DNA from: Anaerostipes amylophilus
GTDB lineage: Bacteria; Bacillota; Clostridia; Lachnospirales; Lachnospiraceae
NCBI RefSeq assembly: GCF_025567365.1
Contig: NZ_JAOQJG010000005.1
Location: forward strand, 62,001 to 126,000
DNA length: 64,000 bases
Direction: 5' to 3'
Made by a program: the position numbers and the translations under genes. The notes under the pieces are model-generated. The model made no database searches and was not told the DNA's origin. It worked only from the letters and a program-made list of their open reading frames with translations. Numbering within the stretch: position 1 is the first letter of the stretch; every line of letters starts with the position of its first letter. Positions 24,588 to 33,662 of the stretch are shown here, in pieces.

Positions 24588-26171
24588 ATGGTAACATGGA
24601 ACAACCTTGATACTTTGAAATCTTATGACAAACTTAAAGAACTCAAAGGTCATGTAGACATCAAAGAAGCTATGGCAGGTGAAAACGGAGCAAAACGTGT
24701 CGCTGAATACACAGTACCTATGGCTTCTGGATTAAATTTTAACTACGCTGCAAAACAGGTAGACGATGAAGTACTTAACGTATTAGCTGAATTAGCTGAA
24801 GAACAGCAGTTAGTTGACAAATTTGAAGAATTATATAATGGAGCTGTGATCAACACTGGAGAACAGCGTCTGGTTCTTCATCATTTAGCACGTAGACAGC
24901 TTGGTAAAGATGTCATTGTTGATGGTGTCAACAAACGTGATTTCTATGTTGAACAGCAGAAGAAAGCAGCTGACTTTGCAAACAAAGTACATGCTGGTGA
25001 AATTACAAACGAAGCTGGTGAAAAGTTCACTACAGTTGTACAGATCGGTATCGGTGGTAGTGATCTAGGACCTCGTGCTTTATATATTGCTCTTGAGAAT
25101 TGGGCTAAGACAAATGGATTTGATAAAATGGAAGCTAAATTCATCAGTAATGTTGACCCTGATGATGCAGCTGCTGTTTTAAATTCTATTGATGTTTCTC
25201 GTTCTTTATTTATCGTTGTATCTAAATCAGGAACAACTTTAGAGACATTAACAAACGAAGCTTTCGTTAAAGATGCTTTAGTAAAAGCTGGATTAAACCC
25301 TTCTAAGCATATGTTAACTGCAACAAGTGAGACTTCTCCTTTAGCTAAGAGTGATGATTATCTTCAAGCATTCTTCATGGATGACTTTATCGGTGGACGT
25401 TACTCTTCTGTTTCCGCTGTAGGTGGAGTAATCCTTTCTCTTGCATTTGGACCAGAAGTCTTCGCAAGAATCCTTAATGGTATGGCTGATGAAGACAAAC
25501 TTGCTACAAACAAAAACATCAAAGAAAACCCTGACTTATTAGATGCCTTGATCGGTGTTTATGAAAGAAACGTACAGGGATATCCTGAAACAGCGGTATT
25601 ACCATACTCTCAGGCATTAAGCCGTTTCCCTGCACATTTACAGCAGTGTGACATGGAATCTAATGGTAAATCTGTTAACCGTTTTGGTGAACGTGTAAAC
25701 TATGTAACAGGACCTATCATCTTTGGTGAACCTGGTACAAACGGACAGCATTCTTTCTATCAGTTATTACATCAGGGAACTGATATCGTTCCTTTACAGT
25801 TTGTTGGATTCAAAGACAGCCAGATTGGTACAGATGTTGTAATCGAAGGAAGTACAAGCCAGAAGAAATTATGTGCCAACGTTGCAGCTCAGATCGTTGC
25901 ATTTGCTTGTGGTAAAGATGATGAAAACAAGAACAAGAACTTCGAAGGTGGTCGTCCATCAAGTATTATCATCGGAGATCAGTTAACTCCTGAATCTCTT
26001 GGATCTCTCTTAGCTCATTTTGAGAATAAGATCATGTTCCAGGGATTCGTATGGAATGTAAACAGCTTCGACCAGGAAGGTGTACAGCTTGGTAAATTAC
26101 TTGCAAAACGTGTGCTTGCACATGATACAGATGGTGCTTTGAAAGCTTATAGTGATTTATTTGAAATCTAA
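24588..26171 (+). CDS. pgi: Glucose-6-phosphate isomerase
   Basis: Interconverts glucose-6-phosphate and fructose-6-phosphate. The 527 residues include the phosphate-binding VVSKSGTTLETLTNEAF (about 213-229), IGIGGSDLGPRAL and the C-terminal RP-type motif region with the active-site GTNGQHSFYQLLHQGTD (His). ATG 24588 is chosen because AAGGAGG lies 8 nt before it; an upstream in-frame ATG lacks a site. It has its own promoter and terminator and stands as a single gene. Confidence 0.95.
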   Translation: MVTWNNLDTLKSYDKLKELKGHVDIKEAMAGENGAKRVAEYTVPMASGLNFNYAAKQVDDEVLNVLAELAEEQQLVDKFEELYNGAVINTGEQRLVLHHLARRQLGKDVIVDGVNKRDFYVEQQKKAADFANKVHAGEITNEAGEKFTTVVQIGIGGSDLGPRALYIALENWAKTNGFDKMEAKFISNVDPDDAAAVLNSIDVSRSLFIVVSKSGTTLETLTNEAFVKDALVKAGLNPSKHMLTATSETSPLAKSDDYLQAFFMDDFIGGRYSSVSAVGGVILSLAFGPEVFARILNGMADEDKLATNKNIKENPDLLDALIGVYERNVQGYPETAVLPYSQALSRFPAHLQQCDMESNGKSVNRFGERVNYVTGPIIFGEPGTNGQHSFYQLLHQGTDIVPLQFVGFKDSQIGTDVVIEGSTSQKKLCANVAAQIVAFACGKDDENKNKNFEGGRPSSIIIGDQLTPESLGSLLAHFENKIMFQGFVWNVNSFDQEGVQLGKLLAKRVLAHDTDGALKAYSDLFEI

Positions 26172-26203
26172 TAGATATTATCTAACTTTATAATGCAGAA
26201 GAT

Positions 26204-26239
26204 GCACACAGCTGATATTTCTCATGCTGTGTGCTTTTT
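26204..26239 (+). terminator. Terminator of pgi
   Basis: 9 bp stem GCACACAGC / GCTGTGTGC with a 13 nt loop, followed by TTTTTC, 32 nt after the pgi stop. Confidence 0.85.
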
Positions 26240-26251
26240 CTTATGCTATAA

Positions 26252-26503
26252 TACTCATGTGTTGATATTTTATCTTCACCTGCATCTTCTTATACAAACG
26301 AATATACTGCAAAGGGTGTGCCTTACTATTATATGATCGATAATGGACATATCCTGGCAGGTTCTTTTTGGAAACCTAATAAAAACCGTTATTCTATTCC
26401 TTTAAACTGCCAGCTTGTAAAGATTCTTCAAAAATACGGATTTGAACGTGGACTCTGGGGATCCAGAAAAGACTATATGCATTTTTCATATTTTGGAACT
26501 TAA
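26252..26503 (+). pseudogene. C-terminal remnant of an M15-type D-Ala-D-Ala carboxypeptidase
   Basis: The open frame from 26252 to 26503 encodes about 83 residues with no good start; the only start near the 5' end (GTG 26318) has a GGG but no proper ribosome site. The end, GLWGSRKDYMHFSYFGT, matches the C-terminus of VanY/CwlK-like M15 peptidases, where the MHF histidine binds zinc. The N-terminal catalytic part (other Zn ligands) is absent, so it is almost surely a truncated relic. It lies directly behind the pgi terminator. Confidence 0.65.
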
Positions 26504-26544
26504 TATTTTAGGATTTAAGTGATAAAAGATAAGTTTTCAACAAA

Positions 26545-26572
26545 AAAGAACTGACGCACTTGTCAGTTCTTT
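26545..26572. terminator. Bidirectional hairpin terminator
   Basis: 11 bp perfect stem AAAGAACTGAC / GTCAGTTCTTT, 6 nt loop, with T-runs at both sides (TTTTTATA to the right, TTTTTTG on the minus strand). It separates the peptidase remnant from the tRNA gene that converges on it. Confidence 0.8.
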
Positions 26573-26587
26573 TTATATTATATAAAA

Positions 26588-26660
26588 AGCCGAAAACCGG
26601 ACTTGAACCGGCGACCCCTTCATTACGAGTGAAGTGCTCTACCAACTGAGCTATTTCGGC
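26588..26660 (-). tRNA. tRNA-Thr (anticodon CGT)
   Basis: 73 nt cloverleaf on the minus strand: acceptor GCCGAAA / TTTCGGC, D-arm GCTC...GAGC, anticodon stem CTTCA / TGAAG around the loop CTCGTAA, and T-arm GCCGG-TTCAAGT-CCGGT. The anticodon CGT reads ACG (threonine). No CCA is encoded; the 3' end runs directly into TTTTTATA, which may end transcription. It stands downstream of the HPr-like gene on the same strand. Confidence 0.95.
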
Positions 26661-26687
26661 GTATATAAAAGCACAGATATGCTGAAT

Positions 26688-26951
26688 CTATGCTCCTTTT
26701 GTAAGATAACCTTCAATCTTGCTGACTGCTTCTTCCTCATCTGCTCCGTCAGCTACGACTGTCAAATCTTCTAAACGATCTAAGTCTAACCCTAGACTCA
26801 TCATTCCCATCATACTTTTTACATTGACTTGCTTATTCCCTGTCTCGAATAAAATCTTGCTCTCAAACTGGCTTGCCATCTGTACAAGAAAAGCTATTGG
26901 TCTATCTTCTTCTCTTAAGGCTACTTCCACTTTGACATTCTTTGAAATCAT
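26688..26951 (-). CDS. HPr-family protein without the active histidine (Crh-like)
   Basis: HPr fold, 87 residues. At the place of His15 the sequence reads REEDRPIAFLVQMA, so it cannot accept phosphate from EI. The regulatory site is kept: KSMMGMMSLGL contains the serine matching Ser46 of HPr, the target of HPr kinase, which is encoded nearby (30634). This suggests a Crh-like role in carbon catabolite control. It overlaps the whiA stop by 4 nt (ATGA), so it is co-translated with whiA. Confidence 0.85.
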   Translation of the reverse strand: MISKNVKVEVALREEDRPIAFLVQMASQFESKILFETGNKQVNVKSMMGMMSLGLDLDRLEDLTVVADGADEEEAVSKIEGYLTKGA

Positions 26952-27874
26952 TCCTGTCCTCCCAATCTCATCTCTTCCGCAATCCGTCCAATCTTCTTCA
27001 ATCGGTGATTCACACCTGACTTACCGACTGGCGGTTCTAGCATATCTCCAAGTTCTTTTAGTGTAGCTTCCGGGTGTTCCAGACGTAATCTTGCAATATC
27101 CTGCAACCCTTGATCTAAAAAACGGAGGCCTTTGTGCTTATCAATATATTCAATATCTTCCACCTGTTTGACTGCGGCAGAAACCGTCTTATTAATATTC
27201 GCTGTTTCGCAATTGACACGACGGTTTACTTTATTACGCATATCTTTCAGGATTCTAACATTCTCAAGTTCCATCAAGGCAATGTGTGCTTCCATAATAT
27301 TCAACACATCTACGATCTTTGATCCTTCTTTCATGTATACTACATAGTATTTCTTACGCAAAACAATTTTAGCATCTAAATCAAAAAAATTCAAGACTTC
27401 TTTTAACTGTTCTGCGGTCTGCTCATCTGTAGAGACGACTTCAAAGTGATAATTCTTCTCAGGATCACTCATGGAACCGGCTGCTTGAAAAGCTCCTCGA
27501 ATATATGCCCGCTTACAACATGTGTTTTGTAAAACCAACCCAAATTCCCGTAGGTCTAAAAGTTTCACTGTTTTCAATATTAAAACACAATCATTATGCT
27601 TGTCAACACTTATCGTATAATTTCGACTTCTTTTTAGAAATTCGTTGCGCCCGACATCAATCTTTGCATGAATATCAAACACTTCTTTTAAAAGTGTATA
27701 AAAACGTTTTGCAGCAGATACTGTCTCTGTCTGAATCTGTATCGTATAATTATCTGGTTCAAGACCGATATCTCCGCCAAATTTCAAAAAGCCGGCAATT
27801 TCCGCAATCTTGCAATGTCTGGCACTCGTTTCATTTCTTGATAATTCTTCTTTTATATTACTTGAAAATGACAT
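26948..27874 (-). CDS. whiA: DNA-binding protein WhiA
   Basis: Conserved Gram-positive factor (sporulation regulator in Streptomyces; cell division/chromosome segregation role in Bacillus). The 308 residues begin MSFSSNIKEELSRNE with the LAGLIDADG-like N-terminal domain and a C-terminal helix-turn-helix (about 225-300: LRLEHPEATLKELGDMLEPP, GVNHRLKKI). The rapZ-whiA link without yvcK between them is as seen in other Lachnospiraceae-like genomes. Confidence 0.94.
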   Translation of the reverse strand: MSFSSNIKEELSRNETSARHCKIAEIAGFLKFGGDIGLEPDNYTIQIQTETVSAAKRFYTLLKEVFDIHAKIDVGRNEFLKRSRNYTISVDKHNDCVLILKTVKLLDLREFGLVLQNTCCKRAYIRGAFQAAGSMSDPEKNYHFEVVSTDEQTAEQLKEVLNFFDLDAKIVLRKKYYVVYMKEGSKIVDVLNIMEAHIALMELENVRILKDMRNKVNRRVNCETANINKTVSAAVKQVEDIEYIDKHKGLRFLDQGLQDIARLRLEHPEATLKELGDMLEPPVGKSGVNHRLKKIGRIAEEMRLGGQE

Positions 27875-27877
27875 TTG

Positions 27878-28732
27878 CTACCTCATAATATCTCTATGCT
27901 CAACTTTAACAGAATATGGCAGACGTTTTAATTTTTCTGCCAACTTATTTGTAATCGTAACAGATCGGTGTTTTCCACCTGTACATCCAATCCCAATAAC
28001 AAGATTATACTTGCCTTCCTTGATATAATTTGGAATCAGAAATTCCATCATATCGTTTAATTTTTCAAGAAATTCTACTGATTCCTGATGTTCCATCACA
28101 AAATCCTGAATTGCTTTGTCATTTCCAGTGAGTGGTCGAAGTTCCAGATCGTAATATGGATTCGGAAGAAATCGTACATCAAAAACCAAATCCACATCTG
28201 CTGGAATTCCGTATTTGAACCCAAAAGAAACAACTGCAATCTGGAATCGTTCCCCTTCTTCACCTTCAACAAAAATGTGATTGATCTCCTCTTTTAATTC
28301 TTTTGTGAGAAGCTGACTTGTGTCGATAACATAATCCGCTTTCTCCTGTAAAAATTTCATGATCTCACGTTCTTTTGCGATTCCATCTTCGACTCTTCCA
28401 TCTCTTGATAATGGATGATTTCTTCTTGTCTCTTTATATCTTTTTAATAAAATACGATTGCTTGCATTTAGATAGAGAATCTCATATTTAATCCCTGCTT
28501 CTTTGATTTCTTTTAATTTCTGCTCTAATTCGCCGATTCCTTCTCCGTTACGGATATCAATCCCAAGTGCAGCATTTTCTATCTTGGCAGTCTTATCTAA
28601 TAACATTTCTGCAAATTTATCAAGCAATGCCACTGGAAGATTATCAACACAAAAATATCCAACATCTTCTAACATCTTTAACGCACTGCTTTTTCCTGCT
28701 CCCGACATTCCTGTTACAATTACAAATCTCAT
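27878..28732 (-). CDS. rapZ: RNase adapter RapZ / nucleotide-binding protein YvcJ
   Basis: P-loop protein of 284 residues. Walker A GMSGAGKSSALK (about 8-19), DVGYFCVDNLP after it, and the C-terminal domain with SFGFKYGIPADVDLVFDVRFLPNPYY and IGCTGGKHRSVTI. In enterics RapZ guides RNase E to GlmZ; in Firmicutes (YvcJ) the role is less clear. Its last codons contain the whiA ribosome site (ATGAGG TAG). Confidence 0.94.
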   Translation of the reverse strand: MRFVIVTGMSGAGKSSALKMLEDVGYFCVDNLPVALLDKFAEMLLDKTAKIENAALGIDIRNGEGIGELEQKLKEIKEAGIKYEILYLNASNRILLKRYKETRRNHPLSRDGRVEDGIAKEREIMKFLQEKADYVIDTSQLLTKELKEEINHIFVEGEEGERFQIAVVSFGFKYGIPADVDLVFDVRFLPNPYYDLELRPLTGNDKAIQDFVMEHQESVEFLEKLNDMMEFLIPNYIKEGKYNLVIGIGCTGGKHRSVTITNKLAEKLKRLPYSVKVEHRDIMR

Positions 28733-28762
28733 CTTCGCTGCTCCTTCTTAGAATCTTCTTAT

Positions 28763-29671
28763 CTAGAACCTTCCAACTCGTTTTACTTCCGGTTCCATCG
28801 TAACTCCAAACTGTTCTTTTACTTTATCTGCTACATCACTGATCAACTGCATAACATCTGCTGCTGTGGCGTTTCCACGATTGATCACGAAACCACTGTG
28901 TTTCTCTGATACCTGGGCATCTCCAACCTGATATCCCTTTAATCCAGCATCCTGAATCAGTTTTCCTGCAAAATATCCTTCTGGACGTTTAAATGTACTT
29001 CCTGCACTTGGATATTCCAATGGCTGTTTTGTTTTTCTCGCTAAAGCATACTCATCCATCTTTGCCTTAATTTCTTCTTTATTGCCTTTCTCCAGAGCGA
29101 TCACACCTTCTAAGACAACATACTCGTTCTTAAGAACATTGCTTGTACGATATCCAAGTTCTAATTCTTCTGCTTTCAGAGTTTTGATCTCTCCATCTTT
29201 TGTAAGAACCTTAACTTCTTTTAATACCTGTACCATTTCACCGCCATATGCACCTGCGTTCATTACAACTGCACCACCAAATGTTCCCGGAATTCCTCCT
29301 GCGAATTCAAAACCTGTCAGTTCTTCATTCAATGCCGCTTTGGATGTGGAACTTAATAATGTTCCTGCTTTTACGGTAAGTTCATTTCCGTTGACTTCAA
29401 TTCCACTGTAGTTTTTGTAAATCTGAAGAACAATACCATCCATTCCATCATCTGCAACTAAAAGGTTACTTCCATTTCCTAAAACAAATAATGGAATTCC
29501 TTCTTCTTTTGCAAAACGACAGACTGCTTCAATCTCTTCAATACTCTCTGGTGCTGCAAAAATATCTGCTGGTCCTCCAATGCGGAATGTTGTGTGTTTC
29601 TTCATTGGTTCATTGCTTAAAATATATTTCTCTGGTATGATCTGTTTTAATTTATCGATCTTTACGTCCAT
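28763..29671 (-). CDS. murB: UDP-N-acetylenolpyruvoylglucosamine reductase
   Basis: Reduces UDP-GlcNAc-enolpyruvate to UDP-MurNAc using NADPH and FAD, for peptidoglycan. The 302 residues belong to the type II (shorter) class: THTTFRIGG, LGNGSNLLVADDG (FAD), AGIPGTFGGAVVMNAGAYGG and SAGSTFKRPEGYFAGKLI with the catalytic serine. It sits in the hprK operon between glcK and rapZ. Confidence 0.95.
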   Translation of the reverse strand: MDVKIDKLKQIIPEKYILSNEPMKKHTTFRIGGPADIFAAPESIEEIEAVCRFAKEEGIPLFVLGNGSNLLVADDGMDGIVLQIYKNYSGIEVNGNELTVKAGTLLSSTSKAALNEELTGFEFAGGIPGTFGGAVVMNAGAYGGEMVQVLKEVKVLTKDGEIKTLKAEELELGYRTSNVLKNEYVVLEGVIALEKGNKEEIKAKMDEYALARKTKQPLEYPSAGSTFKRPEGYFAGKLIQDAGLKGYQVGDAQVSEKHSGFVINRGNATAADVMQLISDVADKVKEQFGVTMEPEVKRVGRF

Positions 29672-29693
29672 AATTTCTCCATTCTATCTGTAC

Positions 29694-30629
29694 TTATGAA
29701 AGCATCAGGCTGGCTGCACCATAGATTCCTGCATCATTTCCAAGTGTTGCCAGAACAAATTTTGTTTCCTGTGCTTTTCCAAATGTATATGTCTTATAAT
29801 GTGCATTGATCGCATCTAAAAGGATCTGTCCAGCTTTGGATACTCCTCCTCCGATCACAAATACTTCTGGATCTACCATCAATGCAATATTTCCTGCTGC
29901 AAGTGCTAATTTCTTACCAAGATTGTCTACCTGTGTGGCTGCAAATTCATCTCCTGCTTTGGCTGCATCGAAAATGTCTTTTGATGTTACTTCAGTAATG
30001 TCTTTCAGTGTAGTTGATTTCTCGTATTTTTTGAGTGCTTTCTTTGTCTCATATACGATTCCTGTAGCTGAAGCATAAAGCTCTAAACATCCTGTTTTTC
30101 CACAATTGCACACTCGATCATCAAAAGGATCCACAGTCATATGGCCGATCTCTCCTCCATATCCACGACTTCCGTCAACAATCTTTCCATCAATGATGAT
30201 TCCACCACCGACTCCAGTTCCAAGAGTGATCATAACTGCACTGTTATATTTCGCTGCTGCACCCATCCAGATCTCTCCTAATGCTGCTGCGTTTGCATCA
30301 TTTGTTGCTTTGACAGGGCATCCTGTAAGTTTTGACAACTCACCTGCCACATCAACACTTCCCCATCCAAGATTTACACATTCATTTACCCTTGCAAATT
30401 CCAAAACTGCACCTGGAACTCCGGCTCCAATCCCGATCACATCCTCACGTGTAAGATCATTCTCTTTCATATGATCATTCACTGCTGTTGCGATATCTGA
30501 AATAATATTCTTTCCATTATCTTCTGTTCTTGTCTTGATCTCCCATTTTTCTTTTAATGTTCCATCTTCTGCAAACAGTCCCATCTTTATAGTTGTTCCA
30601 CCGATATCAATTCCATAGATATATTTCAT
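29694..30629 (-). CDS. glcK: ROK-family glucokinase
   Basis: ATP-dependent phosphorylation of glucose (or a similar hexose). The 311 residues show GIDIGGTTIKMGLF (ATP site), the ROK motif around GTGVGGGIIIDGKIV, and the zinc centre CNCGKTGCLE (about 178-187). The ATG at 30629 follows GGAGG by 8 nt; a longer frame would overlap hprK. Together with hprK and the HPr paralogue it forms a carbon-control cluster. Confidence 0.88.
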   Translation of the reverse strand: MKYIYGIDIGGTTIKMGLFAEDGTLKEKWEIKTRTEDNGKNIISDIATAVNDHMKENDLTREDVIGIGAGVPGAVLEFARVNECVNLGWGSVDVAGELSKLTGCPVKATNDANAAALGEIWMGAAAKYNSAVMITLGTGVGGGIIIDGKIVDGSRGYGGEIGHMTVDPFDDRVCNCGKTGCLELYASATGIVYETKKALKKYEKSTTLKDITEVTSKDIFDAAKAGDEFAATQVDNLGKKLALAAGNIALMVDPEVFVIGGGVSKAGQILLDAINAHYKTYTFGKAQETKFVLATLGNDAGIYGAASLMLS

Positions 30630-30633
30630 GCAA

Positions 30634-31569
30634 TTATTCCTCCATCTGCCCTGTAACACGTTTATAAAGCTCTTCTGCCGCATTATATCCCATCTTCTTC
30701 TGTCTGTGGTTGATCGCTGCTGCCTCTACGATGATTGCCAGATTTCGTCCTGGACGGATCGGAAGTGTATGTGCCGCAACTTTATTTCCTAAATATTCTA
30801 CATATTTCTCTTCCAGTCCTAAGCGATCGTAATCTGCATCTTTATTCCAGTCTTCCAATTGAATAACCAGATCAATCTCCTGTTCCATCTTCACACTCTC
30901 AACACCATACAGATTCTTAACATCAATAATTCCGATTCCTCGTAGTTCAATAAAGAATCGTGTAACTTCCGGTGATGTCCCGATCAAAGTCTTTTTGCTA
31001 ACTCTCTTAATCTCTACCACATCATCAGATACCAATCGATGTCCTCTTCGTATTAATTCCAAAGCAGCTTCACTCTTACCAATTCCACTTTCACCCGTGA
31101 TCAGAATACCTTCTCCAAATACATCGACCAAAACACCATGAATCGTAATACTTGGTGCTAATACAACACCAAGCCATCGGATAACTTCTGCCATAAACTC
31201 TGATGTTGAATCCTGTGAAATAAGAACTGGTACACTATATTTCTTGGCAATATCTAACAGCATCTCACTTGGATGAAGGTTTCTGCAAAATACGATCGCT
31301 GGAATTCCGGCCCCAATAAATCTATTATAAATATTTTTTGCATTTTCAACATCTTTCTCTACTTCTTCAATAAATAAATGCTCTGCTTTTCCAATGATCT
31401 GCACACGATTCTTTGCAAAGTTTTCAAAGAATCCTGCCAGTTGCAATGCAGGTCTGTTGATCTCAGCCTGTTCAATATAAACTTCTCTAGAATTGATCTC
31501 TGGTGTGACTTCTTTTAAATTTAATTCCTTTACCATATCATATACTGATACTTTATGCTCTTTATCCAT
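30634..31569 (-). CDS. hprK: HPr kinase/phosphorylase
   Basis: Phosphorylates HPr (and Crh) on Ser46, and removes it, to control catabolite repression. The 311 residues comprise an N-terminal domain and a kinase domain with the P-loop GESGIGKSE and the HPrK signature IELRGIGIIDVKNLYG. ATG 31569 gives the usual length and has a GAGAAG element upstream; GTG 31590 is the alternative. First gene of the hprK-glcK-murB-rapZ-whiA-HPr string. Confidence 0.93.
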   Translation of the reverse strand: MDKEHKVSVYDMVKELNLKEVTPEINSREVYIEQAEINRPALQLAGFFENFAKNRVQIIGKAEHLFIEEVEKDVENAKNIYNRFIGAGIPAIVFCRNLHPSEMLLDIAKKYSVPVLISQDSTSEFMAEVIRWLGVVLAPSITIHGVLVDVFGEGILITGESGIGKSEAALELIRRGHRLVSDDVVEIKRVSKKTLIGTSPEVTRFFIELRGIGIIDVKNLYGVESVKMEQEIDLVIQLEDWNKDADYDRLGLEEKYVEYLGNKVAAHTLPIRPGRNLAIIVEAAAINHRQKKMGYNAAEELYKRVTGQMEE

Positions 31570-31614
31570 AATTCTTCTCACTTTCTGCACCTTTGATTAC
31601 CGGTCTCTTTATTT

Positions 31615-31644
31615 ATTGTAACATATTTCTTCTTTACTTGGAAA
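31615..31644 (-). promoter_or_regulatory. Promoter of the hprK operon
   Basis: Minus-strand -35 TTTCCA (31639-31644), 18 bp, extended -10 TGTTACAAT (hexamer TACAAT 31615-31620). The -35 is inside the last codons of uvrC, so hprK can be transcribed both by this promoter and by read-through from uvrC. Confidence 0.55.
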
Positions 31645-33499
31645 CGTGAAAAAATTCATAAATTGCCTGGGCTGTGCTTTGATTCATACCTGGAACATTT
31701 AAAAGTTCCTCAATCTCTGCTGTCTTAATCTGACTGATATCTTTAAAATACTTCATCAGTTCTTTTCGTCTTTTGGGTCCAACTCCTTTGATATCATCAA
31801 GAACAGAATGCACCTGCCCTTTTGCACGCAGTGAACGATGATATTCAATCGCAAAGCGATGGGCTTCGTCCTGTATTCTTGTCACGAGTAAAAAGGCTTC
31901 ACTATTAGGCGGGAACATAATTTCCTCATTATTATAATACAATCCTCTTGTTCTATGATTATCATCCTTAACCATTCCACAGACTGGAATATCAAGTTTT
32001 AATTCATCTAACACTCTGAGTGCAACATTAACCTGACCCTTTCCTCCATCCATCATCAAAATATCTGGAAATTTGGTAAAACCTCCAAGTTCTGTATCCT
32101 TCCCTTGTTCTTTTAATTCTTCCAGTTCCTTCTTCCCATGGAGAAATCTTCTCGTAAGAACTTCCTGCATACTCGCATAATCATCTGGACCTTCGATAGT
32201 TCTTAAACGGAACTTACGGTAATCTCTTCTTCTTGCTTTTCCTTTTTCAAATACGACCATGGATGCAACTGTTTGAAATCCGCTGATATTTGAAATATCA
32301 AATGCTTCCATTCGATTTAAACCTTTTATTCCAAGCAGTTTTTCAATTTCATGAACCGCCCCGATCGTTCTTTTTTCTTCACGTTTGATCTTCTCACGAT
32401 CCATTCGCAGTACATTCTGAGCATTTTCTTTTGCCATCTCTACCATCTTATGTTTCTGTCCACGTACTGGTATCTTAAAATGCACTTTGGCTCCACGCTT
32501 CTTTGACAGCCATTCTTCAATAATCTCTTTCTCTGCAATGTCATGTTCAAGAAAAATTTCTCCAGGAAGATATGGCGTTCCTGCATAAAACTGTTTTACA
32601 AAAGCCCCTAAAACTTCCTCTTTTGAACTTTCCTCATCTGCTTCCATATGAAAATGTTCCCTTCCAAGAAGTTTTCCTTTGCGGATAAAGAAAATTGATA
32701 CTACAACGTCTTTGTCATCCTCTGCCATTGCAATAATATCTCGATCTTCAAAAGCATAGGTATTGATCTTCTGACGGTCCATGATTCGCTCAATACTCTT
32801 AAGGAGATTTCTGTATTCCATCGCCTGTTCAAACTCCAGTTCATCCGATGCCTTTTGCATTTTCTCCTGAAGCATCTTTGCAACCTGTTTGTAATTTCCA
32901 TTTAAAAACCTTAATGTTTCATCAATCTGCTTTGCATAATCTTCCTTTGATATATACCCCTGACATGGTGCATTACACTGCTTGATCTGATAATACAGAC
33001 ATGGCCTGTCCTTTCCCGTATCTTTCGGTAATCTGCGGTTACATGTACGGATTTTAAATATCTTTCGAAGCAGTTCAATCGTATCATTTACCGCTCCCGC
33101 ACTTGTATAAGGTCCAAAATATTTGCTTCCATCAGCCTTCATCTTTCTAGCCAGCATGATCCTTGGAAATTCTTCATTGGTTGTCACTTTGATATAGGGA
33201 TATCCTTTGTCATCTTTTAGTTTGGTATTGTATTTGGGATGATGCTCTTTGATCAGATTATTCTCAAGCACCAACGCTTCTAGTTCAGAATCTGTAATAA
33301 TATATTCAAAATAAGCAACATTTTTTACCATGTGCTGAATCTTCACAGAGAGATTCCTGCTGTCCTGAAAGTACTGACGCACACGATTACATAACTTGAT
33401 CGCTTTTCCAACATAAATGATCTCATCTTTACTGTTATGCATCAGATAAACTCCGGGCTTCGCCGGAAGTTTCTTCAATTCTTCCTGAATATCAAACAT
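31634..33499 (-). CDS. uvrC: Excinuclease ABC subunit C
   Basis: Makes both incisions in nucleotide excision repair. The 621 residues start with the GIY-YIG domain (about 12-95: PAKPGVYLMHN, IYVGKAIKLCNRVRQYF), then a UVR segment (about 200-235), an RNase H-like endonuclease part with MMDGGKGQVNVA (catalytic Asp), and a C-terminal HhH pair (GVGPKRRKELMKYF). ATG 33499 follows a GGAGG box. Its partners uvrA and uvrB are at 49.9-54.7 kb. Confidence 0.94.
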   Translation of the reverse strand: MFDIQEELKKLPAKPGVYLMHNSKDEIIYVGKAIKLCNRVRQYFQDSRNLSVKIQHMVKNVAYFEYIITDSELEALVLENNLIKEHHPKYNTKLKDDKGYPYIKVTTNEEFPRIMLARKMKADGSKYFGPYTSAGAVNDTIELLRKIFKIRTCNRRLPKDTGKDRPCLYYQIKQCNAPCQGYISKEDYAKQIDETLRFLNGNYKQVAKMLQEKMQKASDELEFEQAMEYRNLLKSIERIMDRQKINTYAFEDRDIIAMAEDDKDVVVSIFFIRKGKLLGREHFHMEADEESSKEEVLGAFVKQFYAGTPYLPGEIFLEHDIAEKEIIEEWLSKKRGAKVHFKIPVRGQKHKMVEMAKENAQNVLRMDREKIKREEKRTIGAVHEIEKLLGIKGLNRMEAFDISNISGFQTVASMVVFEKGKARRRDYRKFRLRTIEGPDDYASMQEVLTRRFLHGKKELEELKEQGKDTELGGFTKFPDILMMDGGKGQVNVALRVLDELKLDIPVCGMVKDDNHRTRGLYYNNEEIMFPPNSEAFLLVTRIQDEAHRFAIEYHRSLRAKGQVHSVLDDIKGVGPKRRKELMKYFKDISQIKTAEIEELLNVPGMNQSTAQAIYEFFHVSK

Positions 33500-33620
33500 G
33501 AACTTCCCTCCATCTCTATTTTGTATCTTTTGGGGTTGCAAAATACACTTAAGCTTTATCATAGCATAAATTGGGGGTTAAAAAAAGTGGGATGTGTGGA
33601 GTGTTTTTGATCGTATATAA

Positions 33621-33650
33621 TAAGGGACCACCATAAACAGCAGTCCCTTA
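33621..33650 (-). terminator. Hairpin terminator after the 33663 gene
   Basis: 8 bp stem TAAGGGAC / GTCCCTTA, loop of 14 nt, followed on the minus strand by TTATTATATA. The U-run is weak, so termination may be incomplete. Confidence 0.55.
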
Positions 33651-33662
33651 CGTTAATCTTTT

